Of a stretch of DNA of 59,085 bases, positions 1 through 9,160 are shown piece after piece. This DNA comes from Oceanospirillaceae bacterium (lineage in GTDB: Bacteria > Pseudomonadota > Gammaproteobacteria > Pseudomonadales > Litoribrevibacteraceae). A program made the position numbers and the translations under genes. The DNA is taken from positions 1 through 59,085 of the forward strand of contig JADFAD010000015.1 of assembly GCA_015665455.1 (NCBI GenBank), given 5' to 3'. The notes under the pieces were generated by a model. That model was not told the origin of the DNA. It searched no databases and saw only the letters and a list, made by a program, of their open reading frames with translations. Position 1 is the stretch's first letter. The number at the start of each line of letters is the position of its first letter.

Positions 1-2
1 TG

Positions 3-8
3 TGTCAA
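3..8 (-). promoter_or_regulatory. Possible -35 of a second rRNA promoter (P2)
   Basis: The minus strand reads TTGACA here, a perfect sigma-70 -35 hexamer, about 100 bases downstream of the rRNA-like P1 promoter. Its -10 would lie outside the window. Tandem promoters are usual for rRNA operons, so this may be P2, but half a promoter cannot be proven. Confidence 0.35.
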
Positions 9-108
9 CCTCTTTTTTCAACCTTTTGGAGAAGTGATTCAATTAAGAATCGCGATCACCAATCAAACCTCAGCCCAATCAGCTTCACCGCTTGCCCCTC
101 TCAGAACG

Positions 109-144
109 TGGAGCGCATTATAGGGATCCACACCAACAAAACAA
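109..144 (-). promoter_or_regulatory. rRNA-type P1 promoter, reading leftwards out of the window
   Basis: On the minus strand a -35 TTGTTT (139-144), a 16-base spacer and a perfect -10 TATAAT (117-122) are followed directly by GCGC (113-116). TATAATGCGC is the hallmark of strong, stringently controlled rRNA P1 promoters, and the 16-base spacer is also typical. The upstream side (145-240) is rich in A and T, as expected of an UP element. The transcript would leave the window to the left, where an rRNA operon should begin. Between this promoter and the pssA terminator I see no gene. Confidence 0.7.
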
Positions 145-296
145 GCCCTTTTTCAACATATTTCAATTTAATTACTTAACCACTCAAAACACCCGAACAA
201 TCGGTTAAATAACCATCAAAAACACTCGAAACAGATCACTTTTCCACCAACCAAATAATTCAGAGCCTCAAACCCAACAAAACAGAAACTCCAGAC

Positions 297-323
297 ACAA
301 AAAAGGCGAGCTAAAAGCTCGCC
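297..323 (-). terminator. Intrinsic terminator of pssA
   Basis: A perfect 8-bp stem (GGCGAGCT at 305-312 with AGCTCGCC at 316-323) with a three-base loop is followed on the minus strand by a run of six T. It lies 20 bases past the pssA stop codon. Confidence 0.85.
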
Positions 324-342
324 TCCAATACAATAAGAAGCT

Positions 343-1134
343 TTAAGCAGATTTCTTCCTCTTGTCATTTAAATACATAACAGGACCTGATGCTGCATAA
401 ACCACAAATCCAATCCACAAGACACGAGCCGGATCTATCGAAACCAAAGCAATAACCAACACCATAGAAATTAACGCAATGAACGGAACCTTGTTCTTTA
501 AATCAATATCTTTGAAGCTCGTATATCTAACATTACTAACCATCAATATACCGGATCCTGCAACGACTAGAGCTGCAAACCAAGAAATATCATCTCCACT
601 CACCCCGCCTTCACTGTAAGCCCATACCATTCCAGCAACTATTGCCGCAGCTGCCGGACTTGCCAAGCCAATAAAGTATTTTTTATCAACAACATCAATT
701 TGAGTATTAAAGCGAGCTAAACGCAGCGCAGCGCAAGCAACATAAATAAACGAGGCAACCCAACCAATTTGCCCTAAAGATTGAAGCGCCCAAGTAAATG
801 ACACTAGAGCTGGAGCCATCCCAAAGGCAACCATATCAGACAAACTATCGTACTGAGCACCGAACTCACTCTGTGTATTAGTTAATCTTGCTACACGACC
901 GTCCAAACCATCCAAAATCATGGCAACAAAGATTGCAATTGCAGCTTTCTCAAAATGACCATTCATAGAGGCGACGACAGCATAAAACCCAGAAAATAGT
1001 GCCGCCGTTGTAAACATATTAGGCAAAAGATAAAAGCCTTTATGCTTTGCCTTCTTAGCAGATGCTTTTTCACAATCAACAGAATCACTCGATTGATCAC
1101 TAACTGTTTCTTTTTGATCTTCGACATCAGACAT
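343..1134 (-). CDS. pssA: CDP-diacylglycerol--serine O-phosphatidyltransferase
   Basis: This integral membrane enzyme makes phosphatidylserine from CDP-diacylglycerol and serine, the first step to phosphatidylethanolamine. The CDP-alcohol phosphatidyltransferase signature DG..DG.AR........G...D...D is complete at about residues 75-100 (DGLDGRVAR ... EFGAQYDSLSD). Several hydrophobic helices surround it. The protein belongs to the integral-membrane type II PssA family rather than the peripheral E. coli type. The N-terminus is a charged, Ser/Asp/Lys-rich tail of about 30 residues. I chose the ATG at 1134; an in-frame GTG 12 bases upstream has no better ribosome-binding site. It lies downstream of ilvI-ilvN, which is common, but ilvC, usually between them, is missing. 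Confidence 0.9.
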   Translation of the reverse strand: MSDVEDQKETVSDQSSDSVDCEKASAKKAKHKGFYLLPNMFTTAALFSGFYAVVASMNGHFEKAAIAIFVAMILDGLDGRVARLTNTQSEFGAQYDSLSDMVAFGMAPALVSFTWALQSLGQIGWVASFIYVACAALRLARFNTQIDVVDKKYFIGLASPAAAAIVAGMVWAYSEGGVSGDDISWFAALVVAGSGILMVSNVRYTSFKDIDLKNKVPFIALISMVLVIALVSIDPARVLWIGFVVYAASGPVMYLNDKRKKSA

Positions 1135-1159
1135 AATTAATAACACTCAATTAAAGATT

Positions 1160-1173
1160 CTTAGAATTCTAAG
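1160..1173. repeat. 14-bp perfect palindrome upstream of pssA
   Basis: CTTAGAATTCTAAG is its own reverse complement and lies 26 bases before the pssA start. It could be an operator or chance; nothing more can be said from the sequence. Confidence 0.3.
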
Positions 1174-1223
1174 GAAATTTACATGACAAGCCAATTAAAG
1201 AAATAAATATAATCTACCAAATA

Positions 1224-1247
1224 TAAAAAAACGCGGCATACGCCGCG
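1224..1247 (-). terminator. Intrinsic terminator of ilvI-ilvN
   Basis: The stem CGCGGC (1232-1237) pairs with GCCGCG (1242-1247) around a four-base loop and is followed on the minus strand by seven T. It separates ilvN from pssA, so pssA is probably transcribed from its own promoter. Confidence 0.8.
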
Positions 1248-1319
1248 CTTTAAGTTCACATAATTCTATATATTTCTAGCATAACCAGCCTGTCACCAAA
1301 CAGCGATTACTCAAGCTAT

Positions 1320-1811
1320 TTAAAGCCCAAGAATCTTCTCACCACGAGCAATACCAGAAACACCTGAACGAACCACCTCTAAAACCGACGTATTACCAAT
1401 CGCCTGAATAAAAGCATCCAGCTTATCTGAGGTACCAACCACCTGAATTGTATAGACAGAAGGCGTCATATCAATTATTTGTGCTCTAAACACATCGGCT
1501 GTACGCTTGATCTCAGCTCTCTGAGCACCAGACGCCCTCACTTTAATCAGTAAAAGTTCCCGCTCAACATGAGCCCCTTCAGTCAGATCCACTAGCTTAA
1601 CAACTTCAATCAACTTATTAAGTTGCTTTGTAATCTGCTCAATCACTTTGTCTGAACCAACAGTAGTAACAGTTAACCGAGACAGAGTTCCATCTTCAGT
1701 CGGAGCTACAGTCAGAGACTCAATATTGTAATTACGTTGAGAGAACAATCCTACTACACGCGATAGCGCACCCGGCTCATTCTCCAGTAAAACTGAAATA
1801 ATGTGTCTCAT
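1320..1811 (-). CDS. ilvN: Acetolactate synthase small (regulatory) subunit
   Basis: This is the regulatory subunit of acetohydroxyacid synthase, which binds valine through an N-terminal ACT domain (about residues 4-75, opening [19 protein letters not shown]) and controls the catalytic subunit. The second half is the AHAS small-subunit C-terminal domain. The length of 163 residues equals that of E. coli IlvH, so ilvH is an equally good name. Its ATG overlaps the ilvI stop codon in TAATG, so the two subunits are translationally coupled. A strong terminator follows. Confidence 0.93.
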   Translation of the reverse strand: MRHIISVLLENEPGALSRVVGLFSQRNYNIESLTVAPTEDGTLSRLTVTTVGSDKVIEQITKQLNKLIEVVKLVDLTEGAHVERELLLIKVRASGAQRAEIKRTADVFRAQIIDMTPSVYTIQVVGTSDKLDAFIQAIGNTSVLEVVRSGVSGIARGEKILGL

Positions 1812-3529
1812 TAGGTACGCTCCGTTTTACTTAACATCATATCTCTCATTGATCCTGTTGGTACCTGCATCGGATATACGTGTTCTGATGGATCAACCAT
1901 TACATCCATAAATACCAACCTATCTTTCATTGCAAAAGCTTCTTCCATCGCAGACTCAAGATCAGCAAGCTTTTCAACTCTCAATGCAACATGCCCGTAC
2001 GCTTCAATCAACTTCTGAAAATCAGGCAAAGACTCCATATAAGAGTGAGCATGTCGAGCTTCGTAATTCAAATCCTGCCACTGCTTAACCATGCCAAGAG
2101 CCTGGTTATTCAAATTCAAAATTTTCACTGGTAAATTATATTGCTTACACGTTGATAGTTCCTGAATGTTCATCTGGAAACTACCCTCACCTGTTACACA
2201 CACAACGTCATTGTCAGGAAAGTTCAGTTTAATACCCATTGCAGCAGGCAAACCAAACCCCATTGTTCCTAACCCACCAGAGTTAATCCAACGATTAGGC
2301 TTATCAAACTTATAGTATTGGGAAGCAAACATTTGATGCTGACCCACATCTGAAGTCACGTAAGCATCGCCCTTTGTAACCTTGTACAAGGTTTCAATAG
2401 CTTGTTGAGGCTTAATAAACTCACCATCACTGTTGTAACGCATACCGTGGTAAGCCTTCCACTCATCCACTTGACGCCACCAGCTAACCAAGGCTTCTTT
2501 TTCAATTTCCTTTTTGGCGCCCTTAACCAAATCAAGCATTTCATTCAAAACTTGATCCACAGGCCCAACGATCGGTACGTCTACTGTCACAGTCTTCGAG
2601 ATAGAAGCCGGATCAATATCAATATGAACAATCTTTGCGTTTGGACAGAACTTAGCTGTGTTATTCGTAACTCGGTCATCAAAACGAGCACCAACCGCAA
2701 TAATCAAATCACTATGATGCATTGTCATATTGGCTTCATAAGTGCCATGCATTCCCAGCATACCAACGTATTGACGATCAGTTGCAGGGTATGCACCCAG
2801 CCCCATCAAGGTATTTGTTACAGGAACATCAAGTATTTTGGCCAATTCAGTCAACTGGTCTGAAGCCTTACCAAGAATGACACCACCACCAGCATAAAGA
2901 ACAGGTCTTTTAGCTTCAAAGATCATATCGACAGCTTTCTTAATTTGCCCAGTATGGCCTTTCGTTGCAGGACCGTATGAGCGAAGCTTTACTTTTGATG
3001 GGTAACTATATTCATAACGCTCATTAGGCAGCGTCATATCCTTTGGAATATCAACCACAACTGGCCCAGGGCGACCTGACTGAGCCAAGAAAAATGCTTT
3101 CTTAATTATTTCCGGTATTTCTTCAGGGTTTTTCACAGACATACTGTGCTTCACGATAGGACGAGAGACACCAATAATATCAGTCTCCTGGAACGCATCC
3201 TCACCTATCAAGTAGGAAGGAACCTGAGCACACAAAACAACCATAGGAACTGAATCCATATACGCAGTTGCAATGCCCGTAACTGTATTTGTTGCACCTG
3301 GGCCTGAAGTAACCAGAACAACGCCTGCTTTACCTGCTGCACGCGCATAACCATCAGCCATGTGAGTTGCGGCTTGTTCATGACGGACGAGCACGTGCTT
3401 CACATCTGACTGGCGATACAAAGCATCATAAATATGCAGGGCTGCACCGCCCGGATAACCATAAATATACTCTACGCCTTCATCGCTCAACGCACGAATC
3501 AGCATATCTCCGCCGGAAAGTAATTCCAC
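1811..3529 (-). CDS. ilvI: Acetolactate synthase large (catalytic) subunit
   Basis: This thiamine-diphosphate enzyme condenses pyruvate with pyruvate or 2-oxobutyrate, the first common step of valine, leucine and isoleucine synthesis. The catalytic glutamate is Glu51 in [19 protein letters not shown]. The ThDP/Mg2+ motif runs from [10 protein letters not shown] to NLNNQALG in the last third. The three domains (PYR, central, PP) are all present and the length of 572 is normal. I chose the GTG at 3529 because AGAGGA lies seven bases upstream; an ATG eight codons in has no such site. It is the first structural gene of the operon and sits behind a leader with a branched-chain-rich peptide. Confidence 0.95.
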   Translation of the reverse strand: MELLSGGDMLIRALSDEGVEYIYGYPGGAALHIYDALYRQSDVKHVLVRHEQAATHMADGYARAAGKAGVVLVTSGPGATNTVTGIATAYMDSVPMVVLCAQVPSYLIGEDAFQETDIIGVSRPIVKHSMSVKNPEEIPEIIKKAFFLAQSGRPGPVVVDIPKDMTLPNERYEYSYPSKVKLRSYGPATKGHTGQIKKAVDMIFEAKRPVLYAGGGVILGKASDQLTELAKILDVPVTNTLMGLGAYPATDRQYVGMLGMHGTYEANMTMHHSDLIIAVGARFDDRVTNNTAKFCPNAKIVHIDIDPASISKTVTVDVPIVGPVDQVLNEMLDLVKGAKKEIEKEALVSWWRQVDEWKAYHGMRYNSDGEFIKPQQAIETLYKVTKGDAYVTSDVGQHQMFASQYYKFDKPNRWINSGGLGTMGFGLPAAMGIKLNFPDNDVVCVTGEGSFQMNIQELSTCKQYNLPVKILNLNNQALGMVKQWQDLNYEARHAHSYMESLPDFQKLIEAYGHVALRVEKLADLESAMEEAFAMKDRLVFMDVMVDPSEHVYPMQVPTGSMRDMMLSKTERT

Positions 3530-3542
3530 CTTTGAATCCTCT

Positions 3543-3571
3543 AAAAAGAATATGTACGATTTTAACGTACA
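3543..3571 (-). terminator. Candidate attenuator hairpin before ilvI
   Basis: On the minus strand TGTACG and CGTACA (3553-3558 and 3566-3571) form a 6-bp stem with a 7-base loop, followed by TATTCTTTTT. It stands just before the ilvI ribosome-binding site and downstream of the leader peptide, where an attenuator is expected. The stem is rather weak for a terminator. Confidence 0.45.
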
Positions 3572-3756
3572 ATAATTACATATACGCTGCGTATAACCAG
3601 CAACGTTTCATTATGACGTACCACATTAACAGAGCAACTAAATAGCAGGTTAGGCCATCCAAAATGCCCCGATAACGCTTTTTTGGCGTTGTATCCGATA
3701 TTCAGAGGTTAACTAAAACCGGATAAAGATAGGGTTCTACAAGCTTATGCGGCTAC

Positions 3757-3813
3757 TTACCTGCAGACCAGAATAAGGACAAACTCAGGGATTGCCTGAA
3801 AATCCTGACTCAT
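3757..3813 (-). CDS. ilv operon leader peptide (attenuation)
   Basis: An 18-codon frame, MSQDFQAIPEFVLILVCR, lies in the long ilvI leader about 230 bases before the structural gene. It contains the run Val-Leu-Ile-Leu-Val plus one further Ile, the end products of the pathway that ilvIN starts. In enteric ilv and leu operons, ribosome stalling at such codons sets whether an attenuator forms. The peptide's end (GCAGGT at 3759-3764 on the minus strand) is complementary to ACCTGC at 3645-3650, a possible antiterminator pairing. I see no convincing ribosome-binding site, so translation is inferred from codon content and position. Confidence 0.6.
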   Translation of the reverse strand: MSQDFQAIPEFVLILVCR

Positions 3814-3826
3814 ATTTGGGCTGATT

Positions 3827-3854
3827 ATTTTGACATCAGATCGAATAAAGTCAA
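3827..3854 (-). promoter_or_regulatory. Candidate promoter of the ilvI-ilvN operon
   Basis: On the minus strand TTGACT (3849-3854), 16 bases, then CAAAAT (3827-3832). It is placed correctly just upstream of the leader peptide. The 380-base stretch between ilvI and the divergent gene is therefore accounted for by promoter, leader peptide and hairpins. Confidence 0.45.
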
Positions 3855-3905
3855 TAGATGAAGTACTCTAACTGTTGATATATCGTACAATTCATATAGT
3901 TTACA

Positions 3906-3911
3906 TATAAT
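3906..3911 (+). promoter_or_regulatory. -10 box of the DUF4124 gene
   Basis: TATAAT is a perfect -10 hexamer 29 bases before the ATG at 3940. It overlaps an upstream in-frame ATG at 3910, which argues against that ATG being the start. No good -35 is visible. Confidence 0.35.
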
Positions 3912-3939
3912 GAATACCAAACTATCGGGCAAACATCTT

Positions 3940-4380
3940 ATGAAAACAGCAAAAAGCACCTCCCTCTTACTAATTACAATACTCAGCAGTGTATTCTCAA
4001 CTGGCTTATTTGCTGATAAGTTCTACAAATGGGTAGATGAAAATGGGACCACCCACTATGGCAGTAAGCCTTCTCTAAACCACGAATCTAACGAAGTTAG
4101 GACTACCGGTCGGGCGTCAGGCCCAGCATCTCAAATGGCACCAAAGAATGAACCTAGCAAACAGGAAAACACAATCAGCTCAACTGAAGGCACAGTTGCG
4201 TATGACGCAGAAGAATTGAAAACATACTGCAACAGCCTTAAAGATCGCTTGAACTTAATGATATCAAGCAATCAAATCAAACAACGAAATACAGACGGTA
4301 GCGTTGTCATGCTCAAAGAAGAAGAACGCCAATCACAAATCAGCGATATAAAGTCTAAACTGGCGGATACATGTAACTAA
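3940..4380 (+). CDS. Secreted DUF4124 domain protein
   Basis: The protein has a signal peptide (about residues 1-25, ending GLFA) followed at once by the DUF4124 motif KFYKWVDENGTTHYGSKP. This motif is common at the mature N-terminus of small gammaproteobacterial periplasmic or envelope proteins of unknown function. The rest is polar, with two cysteines that could form a disulfide and a charged helical C-terminus. I chose the ATG at 3940 over the one at 3910: the signal peptide begins there, and the upstream ATG overlaps a -10 box. It is transcribed divergently from the ilv operon. The biochemical role is unknown. Confidence 0.7.
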   Translation: MKTAKSTSLLLITILSSVFSTGLFADKFYKWVDENGTTHYGSKPSLNHESNEVRTTGRASGPASQMAPKNEPSKQENTISSTEGTVAYDAEELKTYCNSLKDRLNLMISSNQIKQRNTDGSVVMLKEEERQSQISDIKSKLADTCN

Positions 4381-4461
4381 CTGACAAGTTACTGCCCTTT
4401 AGTGACATAAGCTTGACCCAAAAACTCAAAACGTTACTGTCTTCTTTCAAAAATGTGCACC

Positions 4462-4482
4462 GTTAGCCAGTTTGAGGCTAAC
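4462..4482 (+). terminator. Hairpin after the DUF4124 gene
   Basis: GTTAGCC (4462-4468) pairs perfectly with GGCTAAC (4476-4482) around seven bases. There is no clean T run after it, so it is only a possible terminator or mRNA 3'-end stem. Confidence 0.35.
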
Positions 4483-4552
4483 GACTGTGTTCAGATTTTA
4501 GGTATTATTTAACAACGACAAATAACAGGCTGCTAATAAGGAGCCAATAATA

Positions 4553-5602
4553 ATGATAAGAAAAACTCGAATAGCACTGTTACTAACACTTACGCTCTCA
4601 ATTCTTTCTGGCTGCTCCAGCTTTGGCCCAGCAATGAAAGCAAGCCCCTCCGGTATTCACGCCATGGGACTTGCAACCATTAGCCCTGAGGACATAGAAG
4701 AAAAATACACTGACGAAGATTCTCAATGGTTTGCTTATAAAGGCCTGCGAGTTCACTACAAAGATAAAGGTGAAGGTGAACCAATTCTATTGCTTCACGG
4801 CGTCATGAGTTCACTTCACACATGGGATGACTGGGCAAAAGAACTGGAAAAGACTCACCGGGTTATCCGAATGGATTTACCTGGTTTTGGGTTGACTGGC
4901 CCCCTTCCTCCTGAAATTGAATACGACAAAGATGCCTTCATTTCATTCCTTCACTCGTTTTCACTTTCTCTTGAACTTGAACAATTTGCTTTAGCAGGTA
5001 ACTCTCTGGGTGGATATATGAGTGCACATTACGCTGCAACCTTCCCCAATAGAATTTCCAAGTTAATTCTCCTTGATCCAATTGCATACCCTCAGGATGT
5101 ACCTTGGATTATTAGAACGGCAACCATGCCTGGTATTTGGCAAATATCTAAAAAAGTCGTTCCACCTTGGTTAGTAAGCTTAAACGTAGAAGAAGTTTAT
5201 GGGGACAAAACCCGCATCAAACCTGAACACATGGAGCGATACATCCAGCTAAGCATGAGAAAAGGTAACAGAGAGTCTTATGCGGAAGTACTCAAACTGA
5301 TTTACGAAAAGAGTAAACCAGGCAGTGAAGTCTTTCCCTTCCAACAAATTACAGCACCTACATTACTGATGTGGGGAGAAAAAGATAAGTGGGTACCAAC
5401 CTCTCAGATACAGTTTTGGGAAAAAGATATCGCAGACACCCAAACTGTTGTTTACCCTGGTGTAGGTCATGTTCCAATGGAAGAAACACCAAAACAAACA
5501 GTAAAAGACGCCATCTCTTTTTTAAACTCTGAATTTAAAGAAGCTGAAAAAGAGAAAGAAGTTACAAGTAACCTTAAAGAAACAGAAAAAACAGGCGCGT
5601 AA
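4553..5602 (+). CDS. Lipoprotein alpha/beta hydrolase
   Basis: This is an envelope-anchored hydrolase of unknown substrate. The N-terminus is a lipoprotein signal with lipobox LSGC (Cys at about residue 21). The alpha/beta-hydrolase fold is shown by the oxyanion motif LLLHGVMSS, the nucleophile elbow GNSLGG (Ser near residue 148), the acid loop LLMWGEKDKW and the catalytic His in GVGHVPMEE. The C-terminus ends in a Lys/Glu-rich tail of about 25 residues. The start has a clear GGAG 9 bases upstream. It may be an esterase or lipase, but the family is too broad to name a substrate. It is transcribed towards clpB, from which a two-way terminator separates it. Confidence 0.8.
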   Translation: MIRKTRIALLLTLTLSILSGCSSFGPAMKASPSGIHAMGLATISPEDIEEKYTDEDSQWFAYKGLRVHYKDKGEGEPILLLHGVMSSLHTWDDWAKELEKTHRVIRMDLPGFGLTGPLPPEIEYDKDAFISFLHSFSLSLELEQFALAGNSLGGYMSAHYAATFPNRISKLILLDPIAYPQDVPWIIRTATMPGIWQISKKVVPPWLVSLNVEEVYGDKTRIKPEHMERYIQLSMRKGNRESYAEVLKLIYEKSKPGSEVFPFQQITAPTLLMWGEKDKWVPTSQIQFWEKDIADTQTVVYPGVGHVPMEETPKQTVKDAISFLNSEFKEAEKEKEVTSNLKETEKTGA

Positions 5603-5614
5603 AAACGCCTACTT

Positions 5615-5660
5615 AAAACAAGCCTTGAGCATGCGAACAACCAGCTCTAGGCTTGTTTTT
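5615..5660. terminator. Bidirectional terminator between hydrolase and clpB
   Basis: AAAACAAGCC (5615-5624) pairs with GGCTTGTTTT (5650-5659), with an inner GAGC/GCTC pairing. The T run on each strand serves both convergent genes. Confidence 0.8.
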
Positions 5661-5665
5661 AATCT

Positions 5666-8239
5666 TTAATGAGAAAACACTACATTATTCTCAACAAGAC
5701 TGGCCTTGATTAGATCCCCTGAAGAAAACGTCCCTGCCAACAAAGACTCAGCTAACGGATTTTCTAAATACCTCTGAATTGCCCTTTTCAAGGGTCTAGC
5801 ACCGTAAACAGGATCAAACCCTGCATCACAAATCATCGACATAAGTTCATCAGATAATTCTAACTTCAAGTCACGCTCCGCCAAACGGCTATAGAGTCTC
5901 TCAAGTTGAATTGAGGCAATCCCTGATATTTGGTTTCTTGCCAAAGAATGAAACACCACAGTCTCATCAATACGGTTTATAAACTCAGGTCTAAAGTGCT
6001 GACCAACAACGTCCATTACCAAACCCTTCATTTCCTCATAACCAACTGAGTCCGATTTAGTTTGCGCTGTTTCAGACCCTAAATTAGAGGTCATAACAAT
6101 AACCGTATTTCGAAAATCAACGGTTCGTCCTTGCCCATCGGTTAATCGTCCATCCTCTAGAACCTGTAATAAAATATTGAAAACATCAGGATGCGCTTTC
6201 TCCACTTCATCCAGTAAGAGAACCGAATAAGGCTTTCTCCTCACCGCCTCTGTCAGATAACCGCCCTCCTCATAGCCAACATAACCAGGAGGTGCGCCAA
6301 TTAACCGAGCCACCGAATGCTTTTCCATAAACTCGGACATATCAATGCGAACAATGGCCTCTTCCGTATCGAACAAGAACGAAGCCAATGATTTACACAG
6401 CTCAGTCTTACCAACACCTGTTGGCCCTAAGAACAAGAACGAACCATTGGGTCTATTTGGATCGGATAGCCCTGCTCGCGAACGCCGTACGGCATTTGCC
6501 ACGGCCTTCACCGCCTCATCCTGCCCTACTAAACGCTCATGCAAAGCGTCTTCCATCCGAAGGAGTTTCTCTCTCTCACCTTCTAGCATTTTAGTGATTG
6601 GAATGCCTGTCCAGCGTGAAACCACTTCAGCGATCTCTTCTTCTGTTACTCTGTTGCGTAACAGCGTCATTTCCTGTTCTTGAGCCTCACTGGCTCGCTC
6701 TAACTCTTTTTCCAGCATTGGTATCGTGCCGTACTGAAGTTCAGACATAAGCGTTAAATCGCCATTACGACGAGCCGTCTCAAGATCAAGACGAGCTTTT
6801 TCAAGATCTGCCTTAACCTGGTGTTCCCCCTGAAGCGATGATTTCTCTGCCATCCACACTTCTTCAAGATCTGCGTATTCCTTTTGAACACCATTAATTG
6901 TGTTCATCAACTCATCAAGTCGTTTTTTAGACGCTCTGTCGCTTTCTTTCTTTAGTGCTTCCGCTTCTATTTTGAACTGAATTAAACGACGTTCTAAACG
7001 ATCTAAATTCTCAGGTTTGGAATCTATCTCCATTCGAATACGGCTTGCAGCTTCATCCACCAAATCAATGGCTTTGTCAGGCAACTGCCTATCCGCGATG
7101 TAACGGTGTGATAGTTTTGAAGCGGCGATAATCGCAGAATCCGTGATTTCAACACCATGATGCACTTCATAGCGTTCTTTTAACCCACGCAAAATAGCAA
7201 TGGTGTCCTCTTCTGTTGGTTCTTCAACCAAGACCTTTTGAAAGCGTCGCTCTAATGCTGCGTCTTTCTCAATAAATTGACGATACTCATCAAGTGTTGT
7301 TGCCCCAACACAATGAAGCTCTCCTCGAGCCAATGCAGGTTTAAGCATGTTACCCGCATCCATCGAACCTTCACTTTTACCAGCACCTACCATCGTATGA
7401 AGTTCATCAATGAATAATATTATCTGGCCTTCTTGCTTTGACAACTCATTAAGGACCGCTTTCAAACGCTCTTCAAATTCACCTCGATATTTTGCGCCTG
7501 CAACTAAGGCGCCCATGTCTAAAGATAAAACTCGCTTATCCTTGAGCCCATCAGGAACTTCACTATTAATAATTCTCTGAGCCAAACCTTCAACAATCGC
7601 GGTTTTACCAACACCCGGTTCACCTATAAGTACAGGGTTGTTCTTGCGTCGTCGTTGTAAGACCTGGATTGTCCTCCGAATTTCATCATCACGCCCAATC
7701 ACAGGATCAAGAAGTCCTGACTCCGCCTTCTCAGTCAAATCAACCGTATACTTATCTAGGGCTTGGCGCTGTTCTTCAGCTTCAGGATTCTGCACTGTCT
7801 CGCCGCCACGAACGTCATCAATGGCGTTTGAAAGAGCGTCTCTTTGTAAATTAGCGGATCTGAAAGTCTCACCTAATCGACCTTTATCCTCTACCCCTGC
7901 CAGCAAGATCAGCTCACTAGAAATATACTGATCCCCTTTTCTTTGAGCTTCCTTATCCGCTCTATTTAGCAACCGCCCCATGTCATTCGACATATGAACG
8001 TCGCCATCACTGCCCGATACTGTTGGCAACTCACGAAGCTGAGCTTCTAACCCTTCCTTCAGTCGAGAGACATCCCCTCCTGCTCGAAGAACAATCGCCT
8101 TTAAGCCATTCTCTTCATCCTGAAGCAATGCGAAAACTAAGTGAGCTGGTTCTATGAAATTATGGTCACGCCCAAGAGCTAAAGACTGAGCATCAGAAAT
8201 GGCGATTTGTAATTTACTAGTAAGACGATCAATACGCAT
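5666..8239 (-). CDS. clpB: ATP-dependent protein disaggregase ClpB
   Basis: This Hsp100 hexamer pulls proteins out of aggregates together with DnaK. Order: Clp-N repeats (1-145), NBD1 with Walker [11 protein letters not shown] (about residue 205) and Walker [14 protein letters not shown], the coiled-coil M domain (about 410-520), and NBD2 with [10 protein letters not shown] and [15 protein letters not shown], then the D2 small domain. It has 857 residues, the same as E. coli ClpB. An internal start (the shorter ClpB form) is known in E. coli and was not assessed here. AAGGGG precedes the ATG. A sigma-32 type promoter lies upstream, fitting heat-shock control. The order rluD-pgeF-clpB is conserved in gammaproteobacteria. 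Confidence 0.97.
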   Translation of the reverse strand: MRIDRLTSKLQIAISDAQSLALGRDHNFIEPAHLVFALLQDEENGLKAIVLRAGGDVSRLKEGLEAQLRELPTVSGSDGDVHMSNDMGRLLNRADKEAQRKGDQYISSELILLAGVEDKGRLGETFRSANLQRDALSNAIDDVRGGETVQNPEAEEQRQALDKYTVDLTEKAESGLLDPVIGRDDEIRRTIQVLQRRRKNNPVLIGEPGVGKTAIVEGLAQRIINSEVPDGLKDKRVLSLDMGALVAGAKYRGEFEERLKAVLNELSKQEGQIILFIDELHTMVGAGKSEGSMDAGNMLKPALARGELHCVGATTLDEYRQFIEKDAALERRFQKVLVEEPTEEDTIAILRGLKERYEVHHGVEITDSAIIAASKLSHRYIADRQLPDKAIDLVDEAASRIRMEIDSKPENLDRLERRLIQFKIEAEALKKESDRASKKRLDELMNTINGVQKEYADLEEVWMAEKSSLQGEHQVKADLEKARLDLETARRNGDLTLMSELQYGTIPMLEKELERASEAQEQEMTLLRNRVTEEEIAEVVSRWTGIPITKMLEGEREKLLRMEDALHERLVGQDEAVKAVANAVRRSRAGLSDPNRPNGSFLFLGPTGVGKTELCKSLASFLFDTEEAIVRIDMSEFMEKHSVARLIGAPPGYVGYEEGGYLTEAVRRKPYSVLLLDEVEKAHPDVFNILLQVLEDGRLTDGQGRTVDFRNTVIVMTSNLGSETAQTKSDSVGYEEMKGLVMDVVGQHFRPEFINRIDETVVFHSLARNQISGIASIQLERLYSRLAERDLKLELSDELMSMICDAGFDPVYGARPLKRAIQRYLENPLAESLLAGTFSSGDLIKASLVENNVVFSH

Positions 8240-8316
8240 AAAAACCCCTTAACTTAAGCTTTTACGTTAGATCATTTGAATAGGACGTAAATAGCTTTTT
8301 ACTTATGTTAAAGAAT

Positions 8317-8346
8317 TTATTGGGGCGGTTACCTGACTTTCAAGGG
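8317..8346 (-). promoter_or_regulatory. Heat-shock (sigma-32) promoter of clpB
   Basis: On the minus strand CCCTTGAAA (8338-8346) is followed after 12 bases by CCCCAATAA (8317-8325). This closely matches the RpoH consensus (CTTGAA, 13-17 bases, CCCCAT-T). It is about 80 bases before the clpB start, in the space after pgeF. Confidence 0.8.
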
Positions 8347-8374
8347 AATACGAAAAAGAGGAAAATATTAACGA

Positions 8375-9133
8375 TTATTTATTGATCCAAATCATTGAGG
8401 CCATTCTGCCAGTCACCCCTTCTTTTCGGTATGAAAAAAACCGGTCGTCCTTCCATGTGCAAAATTGACCACCAAACACCTGATCAACGCCAATTAAATG
8501 AAGACGAATTCGAGCCAACTCATACAAATCGGCGTAATACTTGCCGCGAGAATGATAATCAGGCTTAAAAGCCTTATCCGTTGATAGATCATGGTCAACA
8601 AACACTCTCCTTACCTCCGAACCAACCTCAAAGTTATGCCTGCCAATTGCAGGCCCCAGCCAAGCGATCACATCCTGAAAGGGAACCCCTAAACAAGTTA
8701 CCGTATTTTCAAGTACGCCTTCAGCCAGACCTCGCCACCCAGCATGAGCAACGGCAACAACAGAGCCTTTTATATCGGTGAAGAAAACAGGCAGACAATC
8801 CGCAGTCATTACAACGCAAGGAAGTTTAGGTTTCGCAGTATAAACAGCGTCGCCTTCTCTCACCTTGCTATCGTCTTGAGCTTCAACAACATGGACACCA
8901 TGAACTTGATTAAGCCACTGTCCAACACTTTTCAAACCACATTGATGCAGTAACCGAGCTCTGTTTTTAATTACATTGGCAGGCTCATCACCTACATGAT
9001 CCCCCATATTAAAGGATTCATAAGGCGCAGAACTGAAGCCATTTAAACGAGTACTAACACAAGCTCTAACATGTTTTGGTGCCGGCCAATCGGCCCAAAT
9101 CACACTTTCTTTTGTTACACCTGTGCTTTCCAT
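8375..9133 (-). CDS. pgeF: Multicopper-oxidase-like laccase domain protein PgeF/YfiH
   Basis: The protein belongs to the YfiH/LACC1 family, reported as a peptidoglycan editing factor that removes mis-incorporated L-Ser from muropeptide precursors, and in relatives as a purine nucleoside enzyme. The metal-binding signatures are present: NQVHG, TADCLPVFF and AHAGWRGLAEG. The length of 252 residues is normal, and no signal peptide is seen, so it is cytoplasmic. GAGG lies seven bases before the ATG. It sits 27 bases after rluD on the same strand, as in E. coli, and probably shares its transcript. Confidence 0.88.
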   Translation of the reverse strand: MESTGVTKESVIWADWPAPKHVRACVSTRLNGFSSAPYESFNMGDHVGDEPANVIKNRARLLHQCGLKSVGQWLNQVHGVHVVEAQDDSKVREGDAVYTAKPKLPCVVMTADCLPVFFTDIKGSVVAVAHAGWRGLAEGVLENTVTCLGVPFQDVIAWLGPAIGRHNFEVGSEVRRVFVDHDLSTDKAFKPDYHSRGKYYADLYELARIRLHLIGVDQVFGGQFCTWKDDRFFSYRKEGVTGRMASMIWINK

Positions 9134-9160
9134 CGTTCAGCCTCTATTCATTGTCATCAA

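Noticed and set aside
2402-2863. A 153-codon plus-strand frame inside ilvI
   Set aside because: It lies wholly antisense to a clear, full-length enzyme gene, has no ribosome-binding site of note and resembles no family.
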